A program made the position numbers and the translations under genes. Source: Acidobacteriota bacterium (GTDB taxonomy: Bacteria; Acidobacteriota; Blastocatellia; Pyrinomonadales; Pyrinomonadaceae). Taken from it: a stretch of 8,356 nt of DNA. The notes below the pieces were generated by a model, which was given only the letters and a program-made list of their open reading frames with translations, did no database searches and had not been told where the DNA came from. The stretch covers positions 1 through 8,356 of the forward strand of contig QHXL01000203.1 of the NCBI GenBank assembly GCA_003222935.1, written 5' to 3'. Of this stretch, positions 1 through 7,541 are shown one piece after another; position 1 is the first letter of the stretch, and the number at the start of each line of letters is the position of its first letter.

Positions 1-1499
1 TGGTGTGGCTTGTCGTAAGTGGCGCGGTCGATAATTGTGTTCTCGTCGAAGATAACCAGATCAGCTGCGAAGCCTTCGCGAATCAATCCGCGGTCGCGAA
101 AGCCAAATGTCTGCGCCGGCAACGAAGTCATTTTCCGCACAGCATCTTCAAGCGTGATCAACTTCAACTCACGCACATAGTGACGGAGTACGCGAACGTT
201 GTTTCCATATCCACGCGGATGAGGAACGCTCTCGTCTTGTCGGCGCACTCCACTGTCAGACGCGATCATCGCGAATGGCTCCTGCATGATGCGTTTGACG
301 TCGTCTTCACCCATGCCGTGATAAATCATGCCGGCGCCACCCGCGACGTACATCTCAAGAATCTGATCTATCTGGCTGGTAACGTCGTCCTTCTTCTTTA
401 CTAACTTCGTTATTGCGGCGATGGACTTCCCATTGAACGTGACGTTGGGGTCGTAAGAAGCGACGACCGCGAAATCAAAGTCTTTGAAGCCACTCCGTTT
501 CAGCGAGTCTTTCATTTCTGAAACAACTCGCTCGCGCGTCGCTTTGTCCGCCAATCTCTTCTTTGCTTCCTCGAGACCACCCGCGCGAAGCCACGTCGGC
601 AGACGCGACTCGAGTGAAGTCGAACTCGCCGTGTAGGCGTATTGGTCCACGGTGACCATCAGGCCACGGGCTCGTGCGTCACGAACGAGGCCGAGAGTCA
701 TCGGGCTCTGTCCCCAGAGCTTCTTGTTACTAATCTTGAAATGAGAGATTTCTACAGGTAGTCCGGCTTGCTCACCGATTTGAATGCTTTCCTTAATGGC
801 GTCGGCCACTTTGTCGCCTTCGTTGCGCATATGAGTGGCATACAAGCCGCCATAACGAGAAACCACCCGCGCCAGATCGACAATCTCATCAGTCTTTGCG
901 TAAGTTCCCGGCACATAGATCAATCCAGTCGACAGACCAACGGCTCCGTCTTTCATTGCCTGTTCGACAAGAGCTTCCATTTGCTTAAGTTCGTCCGCAG
1001 TGGGAGCCCGATCATCGAGACCGATTACTTTTCGTCGTACTGATCCATGAGCGATCAAAGTCGCGAGATTCACTGCCAGTGGCTTCTCTTGCATTCGTCC
1101 CAGGAACTCCGCGACATCAGTTGTAGAGGTGCCGCAGTTGCCGGTGACGAGCGAAGTCACACCCATGCGCACAAAATTTTCGGCAGTGGGCAGGTTGTAA
1201 ATTGATTCGACGTGAGTGTGGACGTCTATGAAACCGGGCGCGAGGATTTGCCCTTTGGCATCGATGGTCCTGGCGGCTTCGGTGGCGGCAATGCGGCCAA
1301 TGCGAATTATCCGACCGTCTTTGATCCCAACGTCGGCTTTGAACCAGGGATTTCCAGTGCCGTCAACAACACGGGCATTCGTAATAACAAGATCGTACGC
1401 GCTGTTGACCGACTGACTTCCTGAATACACCGTACGAATAAAAGCTGTTGGTGCAGCGAAGAGCCACACCAACAGCAGTACGCGTAAACCGAGTTTCAT
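1..1499 (-). CDS. Secreted N-acyl-D-amino-acid deacylase family amidohydrolase (D-aminoacylase-like), 3' end cut by window edge
   Basis: The frame is open from ATG at 1499 to the left edge (499 codons), about 30-40 residues short of a usual D-aminoacylase. Residues 1-25 form a hydrophobic signal peptide after MKLGLR, so export is likely. The amidohydrolase metal-site pattern is intact: HTH at 94-96, Cys122 in GNCGTS, His223 in ATHMRNEG, His253 in ISHFK and Asp415 in SDSG. The His223-His253 spacing of 30 matches His220/His250 of the Alcaligenes faecalis enzyme. GLIYVPGTYAKT (192-203) and HPRGYG after the Asp are also family motifs. Such enzymes hydrolyse N-acyl-D-amino acids to D-amino acid plus acid; the exact substrate cannot be read from sequence. 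The start lies 26 bp after the receptor stop, with AGGA (1511-1514) 11 nt upstream, so an operon is likely. A related dihydroorotase- or hydantoinase-like activity is less likely. Confidence 0.9.
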   Translation of the reverse strand, partial: MKLGLRVLLLVWLFAAPTAFIRTVYSGSQSVNSAYDLVITNARVVDGTGNPWFKADVGIKDGRIIRIGRIAATEAARTIDAKGQILAPGFIDVHTHVESIYNLPTAENFVRMGVTSLVTGNCGTSTTDVAEFLGRMQEKPLAVNLATLIAHGSVRRKVIGLDDRAPTADELKQMEALVEQAMKDGAVGLSTGLIYVPGTYAKTDEIVDLARVVSRYGGLYATHMRNEGDKVADAIKESIQIGEQAGLPVEISHFKISNKKLWGQSPMTLGLVRDARARGLMVTVDQYAYTASSTSLESRLPTWLRAGGLEEAKKRLADKATRERVVSEMKDSLKRSGFKDFDFAVVASYDPNVTFNGKSIAAITKLVKKKDDVTSQIDQILEMYVAGGAGMIYHGMGEDDVKRIMQEPFAMIASDSGVRRQDESVPHPRGYGNNVRVLRHYVRELKLITLEDAVRKMTSLPAQTFGFRDRGLIREGFAADLVIFDENTIIDRATYDKPH

Positions 1500-1525
1500 C
1501 TGTCAGTTTGTCCTGTGGTTAATTA

Positions 1526-2809
1526 CTAGAAACTAACCTTCCCTGAGAATTGAATCCTTCGTGCGTTGTTAGTAACAGAGTCGTTTATTCGACCAAAGAT
1601 CGTCGAGTTGATGACTGCCGTTGGATTGTCGAATGAAGGCTTATTCAGGACGTTGCGCGCATCGACTCGAAGGTCGAAGCGCACACGTTCAGTGATTCTG
1701 AAGTTCTTCGCCAGAGAAGCATCCCATTGGAAATAAACTGGAGCGATAAAGAAGTTGCGCCCGGTATTTCCAATTGAACCAGGGGCTGGAGCTGAGAACT
1801 TGGCCCGCGCTGCCGAGTCGAACCAGAAGTTCCTGCCACTCTCGAGGACCAGCTTGCCGATACCACGCTCGCAACCACTGCAATCAGCTGTGGACTGCAC
1901 AACGTTGCTGAGAGTATTCAGACCAGAGTAGACCGTAAACGGTCGGCCCGACTGTTTGATGACAGTCCCGGAGAACATCCAGCCGCCGATAATGTGATCG
2001 ACTACTGCAGAGGAGTCTTTGCCAAACTGTCTGCCTCTGCCGAACGGCAAGTCGTAGGTGTATGTACCCTGGAACACGTGACGTCGATCGAAGTCTGACC
2101 ACGCGTAGTTGAGATGACGATCTCTAAGATCAAACGGCGTGCTCGATGCAGCCTGTACGGAACCAGTTGAGACGGTACTCAACGATGGATCCCACGAGCG
2201 ATTGTCTTTTGATTTAGAAAGAGTGTAAGCGAATTGGAATCCCAGACCGGCGCTGATGCGTCGTTTGAAAATGAACTGCAATCCATCGTACTTCGAGTAG
2301 TCGTTGCTATCGAAAACGTTCAAGCCACCCGAAAACTGTGGATAATTCTGGAAGACAAACGGGTTGTTAACAGTACGAGCTATAAGCTGGCCGCCCGTCG
2401 CTGTACAAATTCCGTTGGTGACATCGGCTGCCGCGCAAAGACGTTGTGACGTTATCAGGGCGGCAGACGCCGCATTACCCAAGAGGATTGAATTGGTTGT
2501 TGCTGCAGTTCGGAACGTTGCTGTTCCGGCGTTGTTATTTGGGTTACCGGTATACAGCAGATTAATTAAAGCGGGATTGACCGTGATCGTATTAGCCCCG
2601 TTCACGCGAATGTCTTCCCGAATCAAATTGAAGGCTTCGAGGAAGCTCTGGTTTACCCCGGGAACGCGGGCAAAGATATTCACCTGGTTCGTGTTATAGG
2701 CACCGAGCAAGTGAACACCGTGTTTGCCGATGTAGTTAACCTCATGAACGTTATTCTTGAACTCCCTCTGGAAGCTCAGTGAAGACTCGTGGATTTGAGA
2801 AAACGTCAT
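1526..2809 (-). CDS. TonB-dependent receptor, C-terminal beta-barrel fragment (downstream of frameshift)
   Basis: This frame carries the last part of the receptor whose N-terminus lies at 2751-5255. Convincing family sequence begins at HESSLSFQREF, then EVNYIGKHGVHLLGAYNTNQVNIF, typical of the middle of Oar-like barrels. Barrel strands continue through YDGLQFIFKRRISAGLGFQFAYTLSKS and RHVFQGTYTYDLPFGRGRQFG. The protein ends RIQFSGKVSF, with the terminal Phe expected of a protein inserted by the BAM complex. The frame is open up to 3058, but residues upstream of about 2800 are low-quality out-of-frame translation and were excluded. The ATG at 2809 is the nearest formal start; it has no clear ribosome-binding site and no signal peptide, so this is unlikely to be an independent gene. 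With the N-terminal piece the receptor would be about 1,240 residues, normal for the family. The stop at 1526-1528 is 26 bp before the amidohydrolase start. Confidence 0.85.
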   Translation of the reverse strand: MTFSQIHESSLSFQREFKNNVHEVNYIGKHGVHLLGAYNTNQVNIFARVPGVNQSFLEAFNLIREDIRVNGANTITVNPALINLLYTGNPNNNAGTATFRTAATTNSILLGNAASAALITSQRLCAAADVTNGICTATGGQLIARTVNNPFVFQNYPQFSGGLNVFDSNDYSKYDGLQFIFKRRISAGLGFQFAYTLSKSKDNRSWDPSLSTVSTGSVQAASSTPFDLRDRHLNYAWSDFDRRHVFQGTYTYDLPFGRGRQFGKDSSAVVDHIIGGWMFSGTVIKQSGRPFTVYSGLNTLSNVVQSTADCSGCERGIGKLVLESGRNFWFDSAARAKFSAPAPGSIGNTGRNFFIAPVYFQWDASLAKNFRITERVRFDLRVDARNVLNKPSFDNPTAVINSTIFGRINDSVTNNARRIQFSGKVSF

Positions 2810-5255
2810 ATGTGCTGAATGCCTGTGGCTGTTGTAGAGCACTCGGCGTGGAAGGCGGAAATAGCCCAGCGATGATTGGACCAATGTTCCTGTACAAACC
2901 GCCCGCCTGTCCAAAAGCAGAGTTAGTAACCGCGGCATTGTTACCTGGCGTACTTTGGAAGATAGAAGAACCAAATAGGAATGTGGCAATTCTATCTGAG
3001 GCCATTCGGTAGTTTCCGCGAATGGATGTCTTGCCGCTCTTGAATGGATCCCAGGCAAAACCTACCGATGGAAGAAACTTGCCGAAATCACTCTTGAACA
3101 CGTCGCCTTCAACCCACTTCAGCGTGTTTGATGGTGCGGCACCAACTTTGGCGAGTTGATTCGGAATCAAAACCGTCCTGCCATTCACAGATGGTGCAAG
3201 CTTGACCTCCCAACGTACACCCAGATCAAAGACCAGGTTGGAACGAGTGCGCCAGTTGTCCTGGAAATAAAAGTCGAGTTCCGGATAGTTGGCTTCGTTG
3301 AGCCATCTGGTACCGGCAGGCGCAAATGCCGAACCAGTCGAGACGAAAGCTTGCGACACCGAGTTCACTTTGCCGAGTTGATCGACGATGGTGTTTTGTA
3401 AACGGGTCAAGTCCGTGGCGTTGATGCCGGTGTTTCCAGTTGCCGGGAAATTGAAGCCGGCGAACCCTCCAGTTGTACCAAGAGCAACGACCGGTTCAAT
3501 TGCTGACCCCGCCACATTAGATCGATCGTCTTTGTGACGATTGAGGCGGAAGTTAATGCCACCCTTAAGCGTGTGGGATCCCCTTATCGACGTGAGATTG
3601 TCAATGAACTGGAAGGTGCGAACGCCGCGGGCGTTGTAAGAAAAATTCGTGTTCTCAGTCGCGACGTTAATGAAGGAGAACGGCAGATTCGGATTGGGCT
3701 CTGGTGTCAGAAAACTAAAGAAGAACTTGCTGATACCAAAAATGAATTCGTTTGTAACCGTTGGGGTTGGTGACCAACGCCAGTTAATCGCAAGGTTCTT
3801 CGGAGTTCGAAAAGTGTCTACAAAGTTTGGAGAGTTTGGGAAGATCGGTCGTCCAGCATTTGCTGAATCACCCAGGCTGGTTTGCGATCCTTGAGCGTAG
3901 CGCACGTAGAGCTGACTAGCTTGCGTGAGATTAAAGTCGAACTTCGAAACGAAGTCGTACTGCTTCTCGTGTTGCGGCGAGGCGAAGTTGAATCCAGCCG
4001 TATTCAGCCCATCACCGGTCGTAAAGTTATTCAGCAGCGGCGCTGAACTGAGTATCCCAACAAGTGTAGGATCGACACCCACGCCGGTTGGATTAGCTCC
4101 GATGTTGTAGGTGGCGATGCAAGGTGCGTTGGCGCCGTTGCAAACCGGAAGCAGCGAGTTACCACTACCATCGACAGCGGCCGTGCCGGTGCCTGCCGGA
4201 GAGTTAGCGCGACCGACGACATATCGGAAAAGTCCATTGCGCGCTGCCTGAGTGTAAACCGTTCGTGTAACTAAAGCCGTGTCGTAGGCTCGCAGCAATT
4301 GCAGATTAGTAAAGAAGAACGCTTTGTCTTTCAGCCATCCCATTTTGGTGCCTTCACCAAAGCCAGGATTGTAGAGTGGACCACCGAGACTGCCACCGTA
4401 GATATGCTGCACGAATTGATCTTTAGGTGTGCCCGCAATCGTTACCGGGTAACTCTTGGCGTCGAATCGTGGTGTTCGGTAAAACTCGAAGAAGTTGCCA
4501 TGAAATTGATTTGTTCCCGACTTGGTAACGAGTGTGACCTGAGCACCACTGCTTCGTCCGAGTTCTGCGGTGAAGTTACTGGTAACGACCTGGAACTCCT
4601 GGACTGAATCCGGATTTGGTCGAAGTGGCGTAAAGTTTGAACCACCTGCTGTCGACTCGTTGATGTCTATACCATCAAGAGTGAAGTTGAAGGCACGGTC
4701 GCGAGATCCGTTGACGTTAACAGCGCCGCCAGTGGCCCCGCCAAACACGACCCCTGGTTGAAAGTTCAACAGGTCGAGCGGGTTTCTACCGCGCGTACCA
4801 ACGATCGGGAGGCTCTCCAGGGTCCTTTGATCGATCGTGCTGCCGAGGTTGCCGGACGTGGCGGTCTGCACCTGTTCACCCGCGGCCTGGACCGTAACTG
4901 TTTCAGCGACGCCACCTGTCTCAAGGACCGTACTGACAACCGTTGGCTGATTTACGTTGATCGTGTTTCCCTGGCTCAGAAACTTTTTGAAGCCTTGCTT
5001 CTCGATCGAGATGCTGTACTTGCCGATTTGCACAAGGTCAAAAGCATAGGTTCCACTTTCGCTGGTCGAGGTTGTAAACGAGATACCAGTACCCTCGTTG
5101 ATTAAGGTTACCAGCGCACCGGCAACCGCGGAGCCGTTAGCATCGTGAACGGTTCCTGTGACACGCGACGTTGTGCCCTGAGCAAATGCCATCGACATGG
5201 TTGACAGAAGCAATGCGATGCCTAACAAACAGTAAATTGAGGCTCGGAGTTTCAT
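2751..5255 (-). CDS. TonB-dependent receptor, Oar/CarboxypepD_reg type, N-terminal part (frame broken at 3' end)
   Basis: This is an outer-membrane receptor fragment of 834 residues from ATG 5255. That start was chosen because it opens a clean signal peptide (MKLRASIYCLLGIALLLS, likely cleavage AFA|QG after residue 25) and has GAGAGG about 10 nt upstream. Residues about 28-112 match a carboxypeptidase-regulatory-like beta-sandwich (VTGTVHDANGSAVAGALVTL; FDLVQIGKYSISIEKQGFKKF). Residues about 125-250 form the plug, with LESLPIVGTRGRNPLDLLNFQPGV split around 147-170, NVNGSRDRAFNFTLDGIDIN around 180-199, and SVQEFQVVTSNFTAELG then GAQVTLVTKSGTNQFHGN up to 254. The rest is barrel. The family imports or binds ligands with TonB energy; many Acidobacteriota paralogs exist and the ligand is unknown. 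After NPRVFT (821-826) the frame leaves the family pattern and stops within 10 residues, while the next frame resumes it. Either a real pseudogenising indel or an assembly error is possible. Confidence 0.88.
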   Translation of the reverse strand: MKLRASIYCLLGIALLLSTMSMAFAQGTTSRVTGTVHDANGSAVAGALVTLINEGTGISFTTSTSESGTYAFDLVQIGKYSISIEKQGFKKFLSQGNTINVNQPTVVSTVLETGGVAETVTVQAAGEQVQTATSGNLGSTIDQRTLESLPIVGTRGRNPLDLLNFQPGVVFGGATGGAVNVNGSRDRAFNFTLDGIDINESTAGGSNFTPLRPNPDSVQEFQVVTSNFTAELGRSSGAQVTLVTKSGTNQFHGNFFEFYRTPRFDAKSYPVTIAGTPKDQFVQHIYGGSLGGPLYNPGFGEGTKMGWLKDKAFFFTNLQLLRAYDTALVTRTVYTQAARNGLFRYVVGRANSPAGTGTAAVDGSGNSLLPVCNGANAPCIATYNIGANPTGVGVDPTLVGILSSAPLLNNFTTGDGLNTAGFNFASPQHEKQYDFVSKFDFNLTQASQLYVRYAQGSQTSLGDSANAGRPIFPNSPNFVDTFRTPKNLAINWRWSPTPTVTNEFIFGISKFFFSFLTPEPNPNLPFSFINVATENTNFSYNARGVRTFQFIDNLTSIRGSHTLKGGINFRLNRHKDDRSNVAGSAIEPVVALGTTGGFAGFNFPATGNTGINATDLTRLQNTIVDQLGKVNSVSQAFVSTGSAFAPAGTRWLNEANYPELDFYFQDNWRTRSNLVFDLGVRWEVKLAPSVNGRTVLIPNQLAKVGAAPSNTLKWVEGDVFKSDFGKFLPSVGFAWDPFKSGKTSIRGNYRMASDRIATFLFGSSIFQSTPGNNAAVTNSAFGQAGGLYRNIGPIIAGLFPPSTPSALQQPQAFSTYDVFSNPRVFTELPEGVQE
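2778..2812 (-). other. Frameshift junction inside the TonB-dependent receptor
   Basis: Upstream of this point the receptor is in the frame that stops at 2751; downstream it is in the frame ending at 1526. The start-to-stop span 5255-1526 is 3730 nt, one more than a multiple of three. The 18 nt at 2778-2795 are plausible in both frames: NPRVFT in the first, resembling the NPxxxTPY region of the family, and IHESSL in the second, leading into SFQREF. The break is therefore within or just before this segment. A single-base error, or a short deletion that removed several residues, would both explain it. Confidence 0.75.
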
Positions 5256-5309
5256 TGGGGAGTACCCTCTCTTATTTTTTTCTTTAGGGGAAGCTATCGA
5301 GCACAACCC

Positions 5310-5335
5310 GCCCAACACATCTTTGTGTGTTAGGC
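5310..5335 (-). promoter_or_regulatory. Hairpin in the 5' leader of the receptor mRNA
   Basis: Arms 5310-5319 and 5326-5335 can pair over 10 positions around a 6-nt loop. In the minus-strand transcript nine are Watson-Crick and one is G-U, while the plus-strand transcript would have an A-C mismatch instead. This suggests that the minus-strand RNA is the relevant one. The hairpin sits 55 nt upstream of the receptor ATG. No U-tract follows, so it is not a typical intrinsic terminator. I recognise no riboswitch class. A role in mRNA stability or translation is only inference. Confidence 0.4.
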
Positions 5336-5465
5336 AGGAAACCCGTTTAGCCCTTCCAGCGTTACGGTCCACGTTCCTGGATTCATCAGGTCGAAACACT
5401 TCCTAATTGTTCTTGATAGAGATGCGCGTGACCAGATGCTAGAGATTTATTGCATCGATGGACGG

Positions 5466-5496
5466 ATTATAGGTTTTCAGTTGCTAGAATGGTAGC
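5466..5496 (-). promoter_or_regulatory. Candidate promoter of the receptor-amidohydrolase operon with overlapping dyad
   Basis: The minus strand has a perfect TATAAT at 5466-5471. With 17-bp spacing the -35 position would fall around 5489-5494, where the sequence (TACCAT) is a poor match to TTGACA. A small dyad GCTA-N6-TAGC covers 5483-5496, exactly the -35 area, which would suit an activator or repressor site. Transcription would begin near 5459 and leave a leader of about 200 nt before the ATG at 5255. The -10 is seen in the sequence; use of the promoter and control through the dyad are inference. Confidence 0.35.
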
Positions 5497-5588
5497 TAAA
5501 GATTTTTATCCTTTTGATAAGCATTGCTAATGCGAGGAATGGAGTCATTTCCTGCTCGTCGGTGATAATTCGAGATTAAACTTAGTCC

Positions 5589-7322
5589 ATGGCGATAATT
5601 GATTTTGGTCTTGGCCCAAGCGGTGACGACTGGTCCTTTTCCTCAGATTCAACATCCAATACGCTTTTCGCAACTCAGCTGAGCGAAGTGCTGCCACTCA
5701 TCGAAGCGGCTGAATCGGCGGCTCAACGGGGCGCTTACGTTGTATTGATGTTGAGCTATGAAGCGGCGCCGGTATTTGATCCTGCCTTGTCCACTCAAGA
5801 GGCGACATCTTTTCCACTTGCCTGGGCCACCGTAGTTTCGCCAAACGATAAAAAGTCTCCCGACCAGGAACAAGGCTACAGTGCGACTGCGTGGACACCA
5901 CAGGTAAGTCGCAATAAATACAACCGGGCGATACTCCGCATTCAAGATCTGATCGCAGCTGGCGACACCTATCAGGTTAACTATTCATTTCCGCTGCGAT
6001 CAGTTTTCAGTGGCGATGGCTTTAGCTGGTACCGAAGTTTAAGTCTGGCTCAGGGTGCGAAGTACTGTGCGTACCTGGATATCGGCCGATATCAAATCCT
6101 TTCGTTGTCGCCGGAACTATTCTTTGAACGAAAAGGCAACTCAGTTCGGACGAGGCCTATGAAGGGTACGATCCGGCGTGGCCGTTTTCTGGAAGAAGAT
6201 AAACTACTCGCCGCCACGCTAAAGAACTCTCCAAAAGACCAGGCCGAAAACGTGATGATTGTTGATTTACTGCGTAACGATCTTGGCAAGGTCTCGATTC
6301 CAGGTAGTGTCGAAGTAACTTCATTGTACGAACTCGAGCGATTCGAAACGGTTTGGCAAATGACCTCGACCGTTAAGTCGACGTTACGTGACAACATCAG
6401 TCTGGTTGAACTGTTGGGTGCTCTATTTCCTTGTGGTTCGATTACGGGAGCACCAAAGATTCGCACCATGGAGATCATTCGCGAACTCGAACCACATCCA
6501 CGCGGGATCTACACGGGCGCGATCGGTTTACTTCGGCCCGGCGGCGACTGCATTTTCAACGTGGCGATTCGTACGGTTGTCGTCGACTCGGAAACCGGTA
6601 TGGCTACATTCGGTGTGGGAGGTGGGATTACCATCGATTCAACAGCTGATCGAGAGTACGAGGAGTGTTTAGTGAAAGCGAAGTTTCTCAACACCCCACG
6701 TCAGACGTTCGATCTATTTGAGTCGTTACTACTTGAGGACGCCGAATACTTCCTGCTCGAGCGTCATCTCGAGCGCCTGCGAAACTCCGCCGACTTTTTC
6801 GGATTCGAGTATTCAGAGATCGACATCGCATCACGATTAGATCAGCTGAAGCGAATGCACAACGATGGTTCATGGAAAGTAAGAGTCGTCGCTGCAAAGC
6901 AGGGTGCGCTTTCAACTCAAGCTGCCCCCATCGAGCCTGGTGTCGAAAAGGTCCTAAAGGTCGGATTGGCAACCAAGGCAGTGGACTCGAATGATCGAAT
7001 GCTCTTTCATAAGACGACTCAACGTTCTTTCTATGAGTCACAACTTAAGCAGCAGCCTGAATGCAACGACGTCATCTTCTTCAATGAACGTGGCGAAGTT
7101 ACCGAGTCGACAATTGCAAACGTGGTAGTCGAGTTGAACGGGAGACTTGTGACTCCGCCTGTTTCAGCGGGATTGCTGGCTGGGACTTTTCGAGATCAAC
7201 TGATTGCGGATGAACAGATTGAGGAGCGCACTATAACGGTCGACGAATTACGCGCTGCGAAAAAGATCTTCCTAATAAATTCAGTTAGAAAGTGGATGAA
7301 GACCGTGTTGTATGAAAGGTAA
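5589..7322 (+). CDS. pabBC: Bifunctional aminodeoxychorismate synthase component I / aminodeoxychorismate lyase (PabB-PabC fusion)
   Basis: This complete protein of 577 residues makes 4-aminobenzoate for folate in the cytoplasm. The PabB part (about 1-368) has the chorismate-binding motifs: AAGDTYQVNYS (123-133), SLSPELFFERKG (172-183), RPMKGT (189-194), MIVDLLRNDLGKV (223-235), GSITGAPKIRTME (283-295) and the acidic DREYEEC (354-360). Lys192 in RPMKGT corresponds to the PabB lysine (PIKGT) that forms the covalent chorismate intermediate; TrpE has Ala there, so this is not anthranilate synthase. The PabC part (about 372-577) is a class IV PLP aminotransferase fold with the PLP lysine K475 in FHKTTQRSFYE, E506 in VTESTIANVVVE, and TPPVSAGLLAGTFRDQL (522-538). 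The fusion converts chorismate plus ammonia through aminodeoxychorismate to 4-aminobenzoate and pyruvate. The PabA glutaminase is not in this window. ATG 5589 is secure because an in-frame TAG lies at 5583-5585; no clear Shine-Dalgarno precedes it. Confidence 0.95.
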   Translation: MAIIDFGLGPSGDDWSFSSDSTSNTLFATQLSEVLPLIEAAESAAQRGAYVVLMLSYEAAPVFDPALSTQEATSFPLAWATVVSPNDKKSPDQEQGYSATAWTPQVSRNKYNRAILRIQDLIAAGDTYQVNYSFPLRSVFSGDGFSWYRSLSLAQGAKYCAYLDIGRYQILSLSPELFFERKGNSVRTRPMKGTIRRGRFLEEDKLLAATLKNSPKDQAENVMIVDLLRNDLGKVSIPGSVEVTSLYELERFETVWQMTSTVKSTLRDNISLVELLGALFPCGSITGAPKIRTMEIIRELEPHPRGIYTGAIGLLRPGGDCIFNVAIRTVVVDSETGMATFGVGGGITIDSTADREYEECLVKAKFLNTPRQTFDLFESLLLEDAEYFLLERHLERLRNSADFFGFEYSEIDIASRLDQLKRMHNDGSWKVRVVAAKQGALSTQAAPIEPGVEKVLKVGLATKAVDSNDRMLFHKTTQRSFYESQLKQQPECNDVIFFNERGEVTESTIANVVVELNGRLVTPPVSAGLLAGTFRDQLIADEQIEERTITVDELRAAKKIFLINSVRKWMKTVLYER

Positions 7323-7346
7323 CAATTTCGGGATCTCGTCGATATG

Positions 7347-7512
7347 TGCAGTTGGGAAGGGGGCAAGCGGGTCTACGGGTTCCTTTCAAATTTGGACCGT
7401 AGCGCGCCCCCGCTGAGTTCGATCAGATCCTAGTTAGGGCTACAGCGGGGGCGCACTACAGTTCCCCTAATCAGCAGTACTCTTTGCGCCGTTTGCCCCC
7501 TTCCCAACTGCA
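7347..7512. mobile_element. Nested inverted-repeat element, MITE-like or intergenic palindrome
   Basis: A perfect 20-bp inverted repeat bounds this 166-bp stretch: TGCAGTTGGGAAGGGGGCAA at 7347-7366 and its reverse complement at 7493-7512. Both ends are directly flanked by ATG (7344-7346 and 7513-7515), as a 3-bp target duplication would be. The ends read 5'-TG...CA-3', as in IS3-type insertion sequences. Inside lies a second inverted repeat (7396-7415 with 7443-7462). There is no coding capacity, so a non-autonomous element is the best guess. The alternatives are a large structured intergenic repeat or a two-way transcription barrier between converging genes. Copy number in the genome is not visible here. 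Confidence 0.5.
7396..7462 (-). repeat. Inner GC-rich hairpin of the nested palindrome
   Basis: Arms 7396-7415 and 7443-7462 pair at 18 of 20 positions around a 27-nt loop. Both mismatched positions become G-U pairs in a minus-strand RNA but C-A mismatches in a plus-strand RNA, so the stem is continuous only in the minus-strand transcript. That would be read-through from the gene ending at 7595. The core is G5/C5-rich. No U-tract follows on either strand, so it is not a canonical intrinsic terminator, although a stem this strong may still impede transcription or protect the 3' end. Confidence 0.55.
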
Positions 7513-7541
7513 ATGATCTAGAGAGGTCCGCTAGGCTTGAG

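Larger units (their letters stand above)
5256..5588. other. Divergent intergenic region between receptor and pabBC
   Basis: This 333-bp region separates two divergently read genes and has no convincing gene. A minus-strand frame runs through it from 5399 into the receptor, but that is an in-frame extension without signal-peptide logic. It holds the candidate receptor promoter and an overlapping dyad, a leader hairpin, an imperfect direct repeat GCTA(G/A)AGATTT(A/T)T at 5438-5450 and 5495-5507, and the small palindrome GCATT-GCT-AATGC at 5521-5533. On the plus strand the only -10-like site near pabBC is GATAAT (5564-5569), without a recognisable -35, so that promoter is not called. Confidence 0.6.

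Noticed and set aside
3..1424. Several plus-strand open frames of 66-133 codons
   Set aside because: They lie antisense to the intact D-aminoacylase frame, which carries every expected family motif, and their translations resemble no protein family.
2810..3058. Upstream extension of the C-terminal receptor frame to a Met at 3058
   Set aside because: The translation is basic, unstructured and unlike the family, while the other frame over the same bases gives good receptor sequence.
2234..5105. Many plus-strand open frames of 60-115 codons
   Set aside because: They are antisense to the receptor barrel and plug; no domains, no ribosome-binding sites, and composition that follows the receptor codons.
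5256..5399. Longer receptor start at 5399
   Set aside because: It would add 48 polar residues before a textbook signal peptide and would place the leader hairpin inside coding sequence; ATG 5255 has a Shine-Dalgarno-like GAGAGG.
5256..5470. Riboswitch in the receptor leader
   Set aside because: A short GGTTTCCTGCC stretch recalled a cobalamin element, but the conserved box and the overall architecture are missing.
5589..6692. Anthranilate synthase TrpE as the identity of the N-terminal part
   Set aside because: The PabB-type lysine in RPMKGT and the fused PabC-like domain point to aminodeoxychorismate synthase.
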